From positions 2,920,437-2,984,436 of the forward strand of contig NC_079221.1 of NCBI RefSeq assembly GCF_029633865.1: a DNA stretch of 64,000 bases, written 5' to 3'. The DNA comes from Lampris incognitus (taxonomy: Eukaryota > Chordata > Actinopteri > Lampriformes > Lampridae). The notes under the pieces are model-generated. The model saw only the letters and a program-made list of their open reading frames with translations, had not been told where the DNA came from and did not search any database. Below are positions 42,451 through 52,560 of this stretch, piece after piece; position 1 is the first letter of the stretch, and each line of letters opens with the position of its first letter. The translations under genes were made by a program, and so were the position numbers.

Positions 42451-42750
42451 GCAGTAGCGACGGGTGATCGATTCTCAGGTTAAAGTCGGGTAGTGATTCG
42501 GGGCGCCGTACAACGTTTCGGCTGGCTTCGTTTACTCACGTGGTTTGCGAGAGAATGTAGGCGGAGACTCGTCCCTGTAATTAGAGGGCCATTAGCACGG
42601 CGCGTGCTCCCAGCCCAGCCGCCAGGGGCCGCGAGGCTCCACGCTGCCACGTGTGGGTGCCCACCTATACTGTGAAGCCCGTAAATATTACCGGTGAATT
42701 CCACAAGGCTCACTTGGTAAATATGTTATGGGGCTTTCCTTGTTTAATAG
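42451..42750. other. Unassigned
   Basis: Edge of the CpG island and AT-rich sequence with no exon seen. Confidence 0.4.
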
Positions 42751-42909
42751 TGTAACGTGCGTGGATAAGAAGACACGCTGGCCGCTAGTTGGCGAGTCGG
42801 ACCCTGTAGTCGAGCGGTTAGCGATGCCTCCTGCGGGGCGGGCGACTCGGGTTCGCCTCCCGGCCGCGGCACCTCCCGTGGCTGCGTTGTCCCCCCCGAA
42901 TTCGCTACA
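42751..42909 (+). mobile_element. Solo tRNA-like terminal repeat (same family as 137-275), fossil
   Basis: Begins TGTAACGTGCGTGGATAAG and ends TTCGCTACA. It contains the same tRNA-like boxes (GTCGAGCGGTTAGCGATG and CGGGTTCGCCTCCCG). No clear target duplication is visible. Confidence 0.55.
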
Positions 42910-43039
42910 ATATATCTCCTTTTGAACGATAGTCCTGCTATATGTTAAACATAGATCAAACAAATAAAATGTAGCTCTACGTTAGCCGCAGGAAGTTGAA
43001 TCAGTTCATGTGAACGCAACGTTTAATGAGAGAAACATT

Positions 43040-43190
43040 TCATCCCTCATCCCTCACACTGGCCAACCCCCCCCCCCCCACCAACATCCGCCTGTCCACA
43101 CTGGCCAACCCGCTAACATCCGCCTGTCCACACTGGCCAACCCCCCCCCCCGCCAACATCCGCCTGTCCACACTGGCCAAAGGCGGACAT
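43040..43190. repeat. Tandem repeat, about 35-42 bp unit, three copies
   Basis: ACACTGGCCAACC, a C-run of variable length, then CAACATCCGCCTGTCC. A partial inverted echo (GGCCAGTGTGAAAGAGGC) follows at about 43216-43233, suggesting a mobile-element remnant. Confidence 0.8.
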
Positions 43191-43417
43191 TAGCGGGGTT
43201 TCTGCGGGGTGTTCGGCCAGTGTGAAAGAGGCATGGTGACCTCTTCCGTCTCAACTGGCTGCCGGTATCCTCAGCCTTATGAACAATACAGCTGCATAAC
43301 GACCGAAAACAACGACGGGTTTCATACGCAAACTGCCGTGACCATTAACCCGGAGTTAGAGAGGTACAGCCATGTGTACTGCTACTCACCGAGGGTCGCT
43401 GAATGGTTCTGTAACCG

Positions 43418-43522
43418 GTTACGTTGTTGCCCGGTGCGGGATTCGATACGGAGTGTACTGCGCCACAAGGTGACGTCACTAACCGCTCGGCTAAAGGGTC
43501 AGACCCGTTAGCTAGCTAGGGG
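43418..43522 (-). mobile_element. tRNA-like small element with palindromic 5' module
   Basis: Minus strand: GACCCGTTAGC and GCTAACGGGTC form an inverted repeat around TAGCTAGG-type sequence. This is followed by TTTAGCCGAGCGGTTAGTGA and GTATCGAATCCCGCACC. It resembles the elements at 137-275, 42751-42909 and 57667-57737. Confidence 0.5.
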
Positions 43523-43672
43523 CTAACGGGTCTTATTGGTAGTTTACAGTTGCAATCACAGCGTTATGAGATGGTGACAAATGTACTCTTACCCCCCCCC
43601 CACACACACACACACCCACCGCCCCTCGGTTCCGTGATGGTCGTTCCCTCTTCACATAGATGGCCCCTTTTG

Positions 43673-44065
43673 CCCTGTTTCCACTACACAGTACCGGCTC
43701 GGCTCGTGTCGTTTTCCATTAGCGTAACGGTAACCCCTCGGGGTAGCTGGTCATGTCGGCTCTCCATTTATTTCTTTTTTCAGTTTCAAGATGTACTTTT
43801 AAGATACCTCCGGTCCGACTGCTTCGGTATTTAAAAATGCCGGGCGATATCACATGCGCGCACTGATGACGTAAGATGACGCAGAGGGACGCGTTTCTCT
43901 GACCAATCAGAGCTTTGCACTGATTTTGGTACCAGCTCCAGTTTTTTTTTCGGAACCTCCACAAAGGCGGTACCAGGAAAGCGGTAATAGTTACCGAAAT
44001 GCCGGCGCTTTCCAGGGATGGAAGAATCGAGTCGAGTCTAGCCGGTACCATGTAGTGGAAAAGGG
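43673..44065. mobile_element. MITE, about 393 bp with about 33-bp inverted ends
   Basis: The left end CCCTGTTTCCACTACACAGT mirrors the right end, read in reverse complement as CCCTTTTCCACTACATGGTA; both continue CCGGCT. No coding capacity. Superfamily not determined; no clear target duplication. Confidence 0.75.
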
Positions 44066-44787
44066 ACTAGCCGTTTAAACCGGCGGTCCTACCAGTCAAG
44101 AATGTGCCCATCCTCATCACTGCAGGAGTGGCGACTGGCCTGTAGGTGGCGCAGCCTGTGGAGTCCCGGTCTGACGTGTTAGCTCTCCTGTGCTGTGCCA
44201 GCGTCTGCCTGGTTTCCCCCATGTAAGAGTCACGGCGGGCCTCCTGGCGCTTAGCAGCTACACCATCGGGTCCGATCCCTGGGGTGGCCCAACCTCTGGC
44301 GCAGCGTGTTCAGGGGTCTGAAAGCAGCCAGCTGTTCCGACACTGCCGCCACATACGGAACCACCACTGGTTTACACCGAATAAGACAGCTGTCTTCCTC
44401 CCTTCCATCGGCTGGTGCTCTGTTTGGGGTCTTCCTGGCGTTGCCAAACGCCCAGTTAGGATGAGCACACCTAGCCAGGGCCTGTTTAATGTGGGGCTCC
44501 CCCCTTCCCTTCCCTGGCTGCTGTCAGCTTAACTGTTAATAACAGTGCCAGAACAAAGTTAGAAACTACTGATTTGCAAGGTGATAGTGTAACCTATGTC
44601 CCTGGACTTGCCTGTTAGTCATTTTAAGTTCCTGTTATAAAAGTCCAGAAAAATAGGTTACAATAGTTACAGTTCTTTTGCCAAAAGAGGGACCCCCCCG
44701 GGACCCCCCCTCCCCAATTCTTCAACGGGATTCAGCGGAGTGTGGGCCGATGTAACTCAGAACGCTTTGTTGTTGTTGACATTTTAG
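44066..44787. other. Unassigned
   Basis: No exon, RNA or named repeat recognised between the two DNA elements. Confidence 0.4.
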
Positions 44788-45400
44788 GGTAACACTTTAG
44801 TATGGGGAACATATTCTAAGTAAAAAAACTTAATTACTAGTGAATTAGTAATGATCAAGATGTCACTTTAGTATGGGGAACATATTCTAAGTAAAAAACT
44901 TAATTACTAGTGAATTAGTAATGATCAAGATGTCACTTTAGTATGGGGAATATATTCTAAGTAACAAAAACTTAATTACTAGTGAATTAGTAATGACCAA
45001 GATGTCACTTTAGTATGGGGAACATATTCTAAGTAACAAAAACTTAATTTAGAGTAATGTAACACTATGAACACTTGTAGTTTTGTGTTTTGTTATGTAA
45101 GAACAGAGCATATTCATTAAGTGTTAGTAAGGGAGAATAACTCTTCTTGTGGTACTACCACCTTATAAAGGCCATACTAAGCAAAGCATATTGAGATGGT
45201 ACTACTAATAAGCAATACTTCTGAGGTTATAGAGGGAAAACTCATAGTTAATGGCTTACTGGTTGTATAATAAGGCCATGCAGAATACGGCATTAATAAG
45301 TGCTTAATAAAGACCACTTAAGAGCCAATATGTTGCTAATTTGCATGCTAATAAGCACCTAATTAATGGTGACTACGTTCCCCATACTAAAGTGTTACCG
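44788..45400. mobile_element. Non-autonomous DNA element with inverted ends and internal 71-bp tandem repeats
   Basis: Left end GGTAACACTTTAGTATGGGG and right end (reverse complement) GGTAACACTTTAGTATGGGG match over at least 20 bases. The terminal motif CACTTTAGTATGGGG is repeated at 44793, 44864, 44934 and 45006, so the left end is a four-copy tandem of about 71 bp. The interior is AT-rich and non-coding. Confidence 0.8.
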
Positions 45401-45662
45401 ATTTTGGAATGAAGAACGTCTTTACGCACGCTCAATAAGCCACGCAAGAAAATCAAAGAAAGCTAAGTTAATTAGAAATAGAAAGTGAAGTTAATTAAGA
45501 ACGTTTTTCCGTTTGAATTTTAGAATGTGGAATATGTTCTGTCGACATGTTGGAGTTTAAAGAGTTTTTAAGTAAGCGTTTAGAAAGCTCTTCTCTAGGA
45601 ACTTTAAAATCCTAGTCTCAGATCTACCGGTTCCCTTTCTAGGCGGAACAGCGGAACAGCGT

Positions 45663-45676
45663 GTTTCCACGGCAAC
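45663..45676 (+). promoter_or_regulatory. RFX X-box-like site upstream of the C7orf57 homologue
   Basis: GTTTCCACGGCAAC is an imperfect inverted repeat of the RFX half-site (GTTGCC) with a 2-base spacer. It lies 50 bases before the start codon. RFX factors drive ciliary genes through such sites, and C7orf57 is, as I recall, expressed mainly in ciliated tissue and testis. Confidence 0.6.
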
Positions 45677-45725
45677 AGCCAGTCCGCCTAAACACCGCCA
45701 GCCCGCCTTACGCCCATCTTCCAAA

Positions 45726-45736
45726 ATGAGCTCCGG
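45726..45736 (+). CDS. C7orf57 homologue exon 1 (start codon)
   Basis: AAAATGAGCTCCGG followed by the consensus donor GTAAGT. Only 11 coding bases (MSS plus two bases). Confidence 0.7.
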
Positions 45737-46179
45737 GTAAGTCAGTCGGCTTCATGAACAGGGGGTTTTCAGCCTTAAACTGACACAAGCAAGCGAACTG
45801 AGCGAACCACATTAATTCTACAGCCCGCCGACGTTGGCGGCTTTGACTTACCGGCTTTGTTTTCCTTCTCCAATAGACGAGCGACAGCAGACATGATGAG
45901 TTCAGCTCGTCCGTCGACAAAATCTGGCAAGTACAACCACGGCCCCGCCGACGCGTTAGCTAACGCTAACGTTAGCTTATCCATACTTAGCTCTGATGGA
46001 CACAGACACACACACACACACACACACACACAAAACCCAGAAATAGCTACCCTAAATACACAATTTAAAAAAAAAATCCAGTATATTAAAACCTGAGCCC
46101 AATGTTCCATCATTTGTGGCCTAATCACTAATGGGGACAATTTTTGGGATTGGTACAGCATTAATAATAATAATACCGT

Positions 46180-46243
<64 letters not shown>

Positions 46244-46418
46244 GTGTATGTTATCATAGGCCAAAAAACCGAGGGCCATACTCAGATATCCCAGATCTCT
46301 GGTTTTTGTTCCGGTTCCATCCATGACCCTGAAGAGAAAGCCTGTGGCCACAGGGTTGGAGTCCTGCAGACCGATTCCGACTGTGTGGAACTTGCAAAGC
46401 AAGCAGGGAACAAGGGTA

Positions 46419-46494
<76 letters not shown>

Positions 46495-49400
46495 ATGTAT
46501 ATGTATATGGTTCCTTAGCTTCAGCTATCGCAACATTGCTGTACCACTTGTAGGTAGAAACCTTTTGTCTTTTGTTTGATGTTTTTATTTCCATTCTCCA
46601 ATAGACCTTTTACGGCATGAGGAGGTCATTATTTCTAAACCCATTTCATATAAAACTCCAGAGTGGTTCGGCCCTGCGGCAGAGGACAGTAATGATAAGT
46701 TAAGGTGTAGTAACGTATATTATTTCCCAGAATACATGATGTAGTGCATATAACTTGCTGCATGACTGTTGATCACAGTATCTGGTTAGAAAGCTACTCT
46801 ACTTTTACTACATGTATTAACACGGGTGATAGCAGTAGTAGTAGCTGTTTTGATAATAATAACAATTATAATAATAATAATCAGTGACTTTATAACAAAG
46901 ACAGTGCATAAACCTACAAGTTCTACAACAGAGGGAACAGAAACAACTTGAAAAATTATAACAATGTGACTTTAATAAATTGGAGTCTACGTCTCATATC
47001 TGTGTGCTGTTGTTTTATCTTCCTCTACCAGTCTTGCAAAAAATAGAGAGAAGAAAAGCCCTAGCCATTTTCAACTGACAGATCCTCCCTTTGGGAATGA
47101 CAGCAAGTCAGTTTGGGAGCGGGGGGAAAGCAGCAATAGAAAAGAGGTGAGCAAGAAAATACCAATGGAAATGTAACTTAGCCAAATGGGGTTTTACTGC
47201 GTTTCATTTTGTTGCTTTATTCTTTGTAATGACATCATGTTTTAGGGAAATTTGTTGGTTTATTCTAATTAGTACAACACTTTTATCTATACTATACACT
47301 TAATTTTAAAGATCCTATGTGTAATCCTACATGAATCCTGACCTCTTTTACTCAGTGGTGTGAATAACACCAGCACACCAGGGAAGACAAACAGATACGC
47401 AATTCATTTGCCAACACGTGCCATTTTCAGATGCCTTCAGTAGATATTGTTTGCTGCGATTACTGCATTGTTTTCTGAGGACTATGAATGTAAACTAAGT
47501 CTTTTGAGACATGTGGGTGAACAACAAATAAAAAAAAACTAATTCGGCCAAGCTCCTGTTATTCTGGATGCAGAAATCTGGGGAGTGGGGCAGCTGTGAG
47601 TTGCTCATGGCAGTCAACACTATTAGGCAATCCCTGTTAATATTTATCAGTCATATTATGCAACAGGAAAACTGAAATAGTACACATAGCACCTTAAAAT
47701 GACCTGACACTTTGTGGTAGTTGAGTTAATTTCTTGTCAAGTTCTTATGTTAATTGATTCACTTTTCAAACCAGCTGCAACAGTGCAAGATGCATTCTGA
47801 AGTTCACCAGCTATATTCCGTTTTTAGTAACCAAAGGATTTTTCAAATTTATGTGAGAATCTTTAGACTATGGTTGGTTACTTGCCAGTCATTGAAGAAG
47901 TTATTGGAAGACACACATACCACCCATGGCCACCATTTTACCAGCATTTGACAGGTGTTCATTTTCCACTCTGAGCTTACTAATATTCACACAACAATAT
48001 TCAGAGAATTTGTTTTTCTTTTTGTTTAGTGTGAGAACACTGCTCCTAACAGCCAGATGGAGGAGCTGTCATTATCCTCTACCACTCATGAGAACAGATT
48101 CAAGAAGACGTGAGTTCCTTTGGTCACAAGATGGCGGTGTTGTTCTTTATTATAAGTCGTGTTGGTGGACAAAATCTGAAAACAACTCTCACCCATCCAT
48201 TATCCAAACTGCTGATCCTGCTCTCAGGGTCGCGGGGGTGCTGAGCCTATCCCAGCTCAAACCCATGAGTCATAATTTCAGAAGATAGACTCAGTTATAT
48301 TGGCCCATATCAGATTACATAAGGACACATTGATTGTTTTAATTTTGGCAGATTTCAACAAGGACGAAGAGACCAAGTGGTTATGCAGTCACTATACAAA
48401 TCTATCTATATGTTTACTGTGGTTGCAGCAAGGGCTTAACCCTATTATTGTTCTTTATGATGGTTTTTATTACCATGTAATACATGTACCATACACAGTA
48501 CACACATAACCATGCTAATACATATATTATCATTATTATTATTTTTCATCTTCCAAAATGTTTGTGCAATTCCTGTGAGATGGTAAATGGTAGAGACATG
48601 AGATTTTGCCCATTGATTGGAAACTGTGCAAATGCTGCCCAAGAAATATGACCCCGATCGGCCTGATGGGGATGCTATAATTAAAGGTAAAAACTGTGAG
48701 CTTTGATAACTCCTACACTGTAAGTCCGATTTACACGAAACTTGGTACAAATATCTATGTATCCTCACTACAAATTTGCCTCAAGAACCACTGAAATCAG
48801 CCTCCCTAGATTTTCCGTCATCCTGAATTATCTGAAAAACACTTTTTCACAGCTCCTAAACCGTAGGTCCAACTGCTACAAAATTTTCTGTGGATCATTA
48901 TTGGACCAAGCTTATCAAAAGTGGCATAATGCTTGTTGGTATCTTATTTAGTATTCAAGTTATTGACCAGTGAACTTCAAAAGGGCATGGCTCAGGTGTG
49001 TCCGGGTAGCGTAGCAGTCTATTCTGTTGCCTACCAACACGGGGTCACCGGTTCGAATCCCCGTGTTACCTCCGGCTTGGTCGGGCATTCCTACAGACAC
49101 AATTGGCCATGTCTGCGGGTGGGAAGCCGGATGTGGGTATGTGTCCTGGTCGCTGCAGGGGGGAGGGGGAATAGCGTGATCCTCCCACACGCTACGTCCC
49201 CCTGTTGAAACTCCTCACTGTCAGGTGAAAAGCGGCTGGCGACTCCACTTGTATCGGAGGAGGCATGTGGTAGTCTGCAGGGGGTGCAGCAGCAACCGGG
49301 ACAGCTTGGAAGAGTGGGGTAATTGGCCAAGTACAATTAGGGAGAAACGGGGGAAATTTTTCAACAAAAAAAAGGGGGGAGGGGTGCTCAGCACATAAAT

Positions 49401-51279
49401 AGACCAAAGTCAACAACCATTGGGCCAATCATGACAAAACTTGCAGGACATGTCCACATAAGCAGCTGAAACAGAATACCCTGAACGTTTCCTTTAAATC
49501 TGCCATTAGGGGGTGGAACAAATGCGGCATGGCATAACAAAAATTGACTATACATCAGAACTTGTTTGTCCAATCATTATGAAACTTGCAGGATATGTTT
49601 CATAACAATGTTGAACCACGTGTGTAAAACTATTGTGAAAAGGCTTCAACATGGGGTGCCGCCAGTTCCAAACACATGCATGCGCCTGACAAATTTGGCC
49701 ATAAATCAATGACAGTTTTACCAAACACCAGACTTGGTGGATATTTTTAATTAAGCTGTTGAAACTTTCAAATTCTAATGGTCTGTGTCAGCTTTAACCC
49801 CAGAATCCTCGCTTGCGGCTATATTTGTTCTTGTTTTCTCTTCTGTACAAATTCACCACGGTACTACTTGTACAGCTTTTAAACTGGACATGTGATTCCC
49901 ACATTATAGTATTCATTCAGGCTCAGAATTGGTTGCCTCTTTTTTGCTTAGACTTTGCCCACATGGTGGTAGGTGATTTAGGGTGTAAACTGAAAGCTCA
50001 TGCCCCTCATCCTGACCAAGACGACAAGCATGATTTTTGGTCCACAGGTCCCTCTCCTCACAAAATTGCCTCAAGAACCCACAAGCTCTGCCAACATACA
50101 TTTTCTGCTATTTTGAATTTTGTGAAACACAGTATGCATCATCAATGATCTTAGATGCTATGATAATACTTTAGATGTTAGAATTTGATGCATTTACTGT
50201 ACACAATGTGTGTTGTGACTAACGAGAAGATCTTAACACAAGTATGTACACAGATGTAGCAACATAGAGGGCTTCCAAACATGGGTGGATGTCCAGCGGT
50301 GTGTTTGTGTTGGCGCTTGGTCACTTCGGCTTCGGCTTCCAACACAGGTGGATGTCCAGCAGTGTGTTTGTGTTGGCGCTTGGTCACTCTGTGCAAATGT
50401 TCTTTTTACATTGGGGAAAATGCCAACGACCTATCAAAATCCCAACTGACCTGCTCGACACACTGGCACAGGAGCTTGATAGCCTGGTCGTAGGCGGTGT
50501 CTGTCTCTGCAGTGCAAAAGTGAAGCTAGAAATCTGGGTTTAATAGATGGCAATCTAAATTATATCCACATCAATCATCTAAATTATATCCATATCAATC
50601 ATCTAAATTATTATCCATATCAATCATCTAAATTATATCCATATCAATCATCTCACAAGATCAGCCTTCTATCATTTTAAAAACGTTCAAAACTAAGGGC
50701 CTTTCTACCAAAATCAGACTGTGAGAAATTAATCTGTACATTTATAACAAGTAGATTGGACTACTGTAACGGTCTATTCACCGGCCTCCCAAACTCAGTT
50801 GTGCAGCAACTACAGTTAATTCAAAATACAGCTGCACGTGTCCTGCTGCATGTGTCCTGCTGCACGTGTTGTCACTGGAACTAAAAAGTATGAACACATT
50901 ACGCCTCTTCTCAAATCTCTGCACTGGCTCCCCTTCAAAACCAGAATGGATTTTAAATGCTGGTGCTTGTATACAAATATACATTTATAATATAATATAA
51001 ATATAAATTGTATACAAAGCTGTTAATGGCCTTGCACCACCACACTGTGTACAAGACCTGCTGTTTAGATCCAAACCAGCAAGAACCATCAGGTCCATGG
51101 CAGTGGTCTTGTAACCATCCCTCGTGCTAGCTCTACAGCAGGGGAAGCTGCCTTTTGTATTTACACCCCAAGTAGATGAACCACCCTGCCTGAGGACCTG
51201 AGAGAGGTCCCCATACTGGACAATTAAAAGCAGCATTAAAAAACCTTACTTTTCACAACAGCCTGTGGCTAAGTTCTTG

Positions 51280-51350
<71 letters not shown>

Positions 51351-52100
51351 GTGTATTTTGATATTTGTATATTCAGCTCTGATTCATCTATAACTGCACT
51401 AACACCTGATGATATGCATATTCATTTTCTACATTTGCACTTTTATGATTGTGTTGCGATTGTATAGTCACTTTATGTAAAAATTGTGTTGCCCTGTGTA
51501 TGAAATGTGCTTGATAAGTAAAGTTTGACTGGACTTGAGGTTGGTGCATGCTGGGTGTGTGATGGTGATGGTGACGGGGTTGGGACAGATGAGCGGTATG
51601 ATGGTATATGATGAGTTTCATGAGTCCATCACATTGTTTCCTCCCCGGCTGGCTCTTTAGTTGGAGATATGCTACTGCGATGAGTAGCAACAGCCTTGCT
51701 CACTTAACAGCTTTGTCAGGGTCCAAATTCAATGTTTGCTAAATTTTGTTTACTCGCTGTCCACGTTCCTTGTGACATCTACACTTGAAACAGTTCTGGA
51801 AAAATCCATAGCTTTCGTTATGGTTTCCGTGAATGATTACAACACAATGAATCTTAATGTTTCGGTGTTTTACCGCTGAGTGAGATAATGAAATAATGTC
51901 ATTTGCGGGAGCCCCATCTGGCATCACATTCATTAAAAGCGCCCCAAATTCCTTGAATTTTTGTTCATTCCATTCCTTCCCTGTTTTGACTACTTTCCTC
52001 GGGTGTCCTCACAGGTGCTTTAACAAGAACCCTGCCCCTGTTGACATGTCTAAGCTGCTGAGTTTTGGCTATGCAGAGGGCGACAAGATGACATCCAGCG
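45726..52100 (+). CDS. C7orf57 homologue (uncharacterised protein), seven exons (gene-level entry)
   Basis: Exons 45726-45736, 45877-45926, 46260-46415, 46605-46698, 47032-47146, 48030-48109 and 52015-52100 join in frame to about 197 codons. Peptides resembling human C7orf57: SQISGF; TDSDCVELAKQAGNKGDLLR (human TDSEYVKLAKQGG..DLLKH); YKTPEWFG (human YSLPDWY); DPPFGNDSKSVWERGE (human GPFDFDMKTVWQREAE); DMSKLLSFGYAEGDK (human FSKLISNGYKDE). The molecular function is unknown. Human C7orf57 neighbours UPP1, and here a upp gene lies downstream, which supports the call. The C-terminal part (about 80-100 residues in human) is not found. Homology is from memory of the human sequence. Confidence 0.7.
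45877..45926 (+). CDS. C7orf57 homologue exon 2 with GC donor
   Basis: Acceptor TTCTCCAATAG. Encodes GRATADMMSSARPSTKS. The only donor that fits the frame of exon 3 is GCAAGT at 45927; the nearby GTACAA would put exon 3 out of frame. Confidence 0.7.
46172..46242. repeat. CTTT tetranucleotide microsatellite before exon 3
   Basis: About 17 TTTC/CTTT units ending some 15 bases before the exon 3 acceptor. It may act as the polypyrimidine tract. Confidence 0.95.
46260..46415 (+). CDS. C7orf57 homologue exon 3
   Basis: Encodes GQKTEGHTQISQISGF and VLQTDSDCVELAKQAGNKG, the best-conserved part of the family. Acceptor ATCATAG, donor GTAATA. Confidence 0.78.
46423..46488. repeat. AT microsatellite after exon 3
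   Basis: About 31 AT units starting 7 bases after the donor of exon 3. Confidence 0.97.
46605..46698 (+). CDS. C7orf57 homologue exon 4
   Basis: Encodes DLLRHEEVIISKPISYKTPE and WFGPAAEDSND. Acceptor CTCCAATAG, donor GTTAAG (weak). Enters in phase 1, leaves in phase 2. Confidence 0.75.
46699..47031. other. Intron, AT-rich
   Basis: Contains a short AAT-repeat stretch at about 46850-46880. Nothing else. Confidence 0.5.
47032..47146 (+). CDS. C7orf57 homologue exon 5
   Basis: Encodes LAKNREKKSPSHFQLTDPPF and GNDSKSVWERGESSNRKE. Acceptor TTCCTCTACCAG, donor GTGAGC. Leaves in phase 0. Confidence 0.78.
47147..48029. other. Intron, nothing supported
   Basis: AT-rich; no exon or named repeat recognised. 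Confidence 0.5.
48030..48109 (+). CDS. C7orf57 homologue exon 6
   Basis: Encodes CENTAPNSQMEELSLSSTTH and ENRFKK. Acceptor TTTTTGTTTAG, donor GTGAGT; phase 0 to 2. No conserved motif, so this exon rests on frame and splice sites. Confidence 0.65.
48187..48260 (-). mobile_element. SINE 3' fragment, GGCGGCACGGTGG family
   Basis: CATCCATTATCCAAACTGCT and CTCTCAGGGTCGCGGGGGTG, about 75 bases of the 3' end only. Confidence 0.75.
48600..50130. repeat. Diverged dispersed repeat interrupted by a SINE
   Basis: Non-coding sequence in which similar phrases recur on both sides of the SINE at 48998-49375. ACAAATTTGCCTCAAGAACC (about 48769) compares with ACAAAATTGCCTCAAGAACC (about 50060). Two phrases with CAATCAT and AAACTTGCAGGA recur at about 49421 and 49572. 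This suggests an old repeat with internal copies. Class unknown. Confidence 0.45.
48998..49375 (+). mobile_element. tRNA-derived SINE, CCGGGTAG family, with internal deletion
   Basis: Head TCCGGGTAGCGTAGCAGTCT, B-box CGGTTCGAATCCCCG. The middle (the GCGCCTCCTCTGG segment) is missing compared with the copies at 9760 and 29488. The 3' end is present. Confidence 0.85.
50275..50394. repeat. Two-copy tandem duplication, about 60 bp
   Basis: GTGGATGTCCAGCGGTGTGT and GTGGATGTCCAGCAGTGTGT each begin a copy that continues TTGTGTTGGCGCTTGGTCAC. Confidence 0.9.
50548..50652. repeat. Tandem repeat, about 23-bp AT-rich unit, four copies
   Basis: The unit is ATCTAAATTATATCCATATC plus AAT, with small length changes. 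Confidence 0.9.
50690..51540 (+). mobile_element. L2-type LINE 3' fragment, broken
   Basis: Readable C-terminal RT-region peptides: TSRLDYCNGLFTGLPNS, LQLIQNTAARVL, LKSLHWLPFKTRMDFK, YKAVNGLAPPHCVQDLL. A TG microsatellite (51282-51346) follows. The 3' end reads GATAAGTAAAGTTTGACTGG, like common fish L2 ends. Short insertions disrupt the frame (about 50860-50880 and 50990-51010). It lies in the last mapped intron of the C7orf57 homologue, in the same orientation. Confidence 0.8.
51541..52014. other. Intron remainder
   Basis: No exon or repeat recognised before the exon 7 acceptor (GTGTCCTCACAG). Confidence 0.5.
52015..52100 (+). CDS. C7orf57 homologue exon 7, last one recognised
   Basis: Encodes CFNKNPAPVDMSKLLSFGYA and EGDKMTSS. 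A donor-like GTAATG follows at 52101. Reading on instead gives a stop after GNE (TAA at 52109-52111), so it may be terminal. The SKLLSFGY motif matches SKLISNGY of human C7orf57. Confidence 0.72.
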
Positions 52101-52476
52101 GTAATGAATAAGTAAATAGAATCTCTTTTCTGATGGTCATTTGAATTCTTATCTCCTAGGTCAAGACAATTTCCCAGCTCCATTGCCTTCACAGTGTGTA
52201 ACCAGAGACTGTCTGTAGTACCAGGCATTACCATGCATCCAAGCTGCCAGATAATATATTGATTTATGGCACTTAATGATGTCAAGCTATATAACTGAAA
52301 TGACGGCCGTTAAACTATATGCATGAAGAAGTTGTAATGCATCTGTTGTTGACAGTGGTTATGTGGCTCTCTCCAGTTCAGCTGAGGGAAAAACCTCAGA
52401 CTTGTATTGTTAATGAAACTGTGCCAGGAATTGCGCAAGCAAATGGAAAATGGATCACTTATAAAGCATGCCTTTG

Positions 52477-52560
<84 letters not shown>

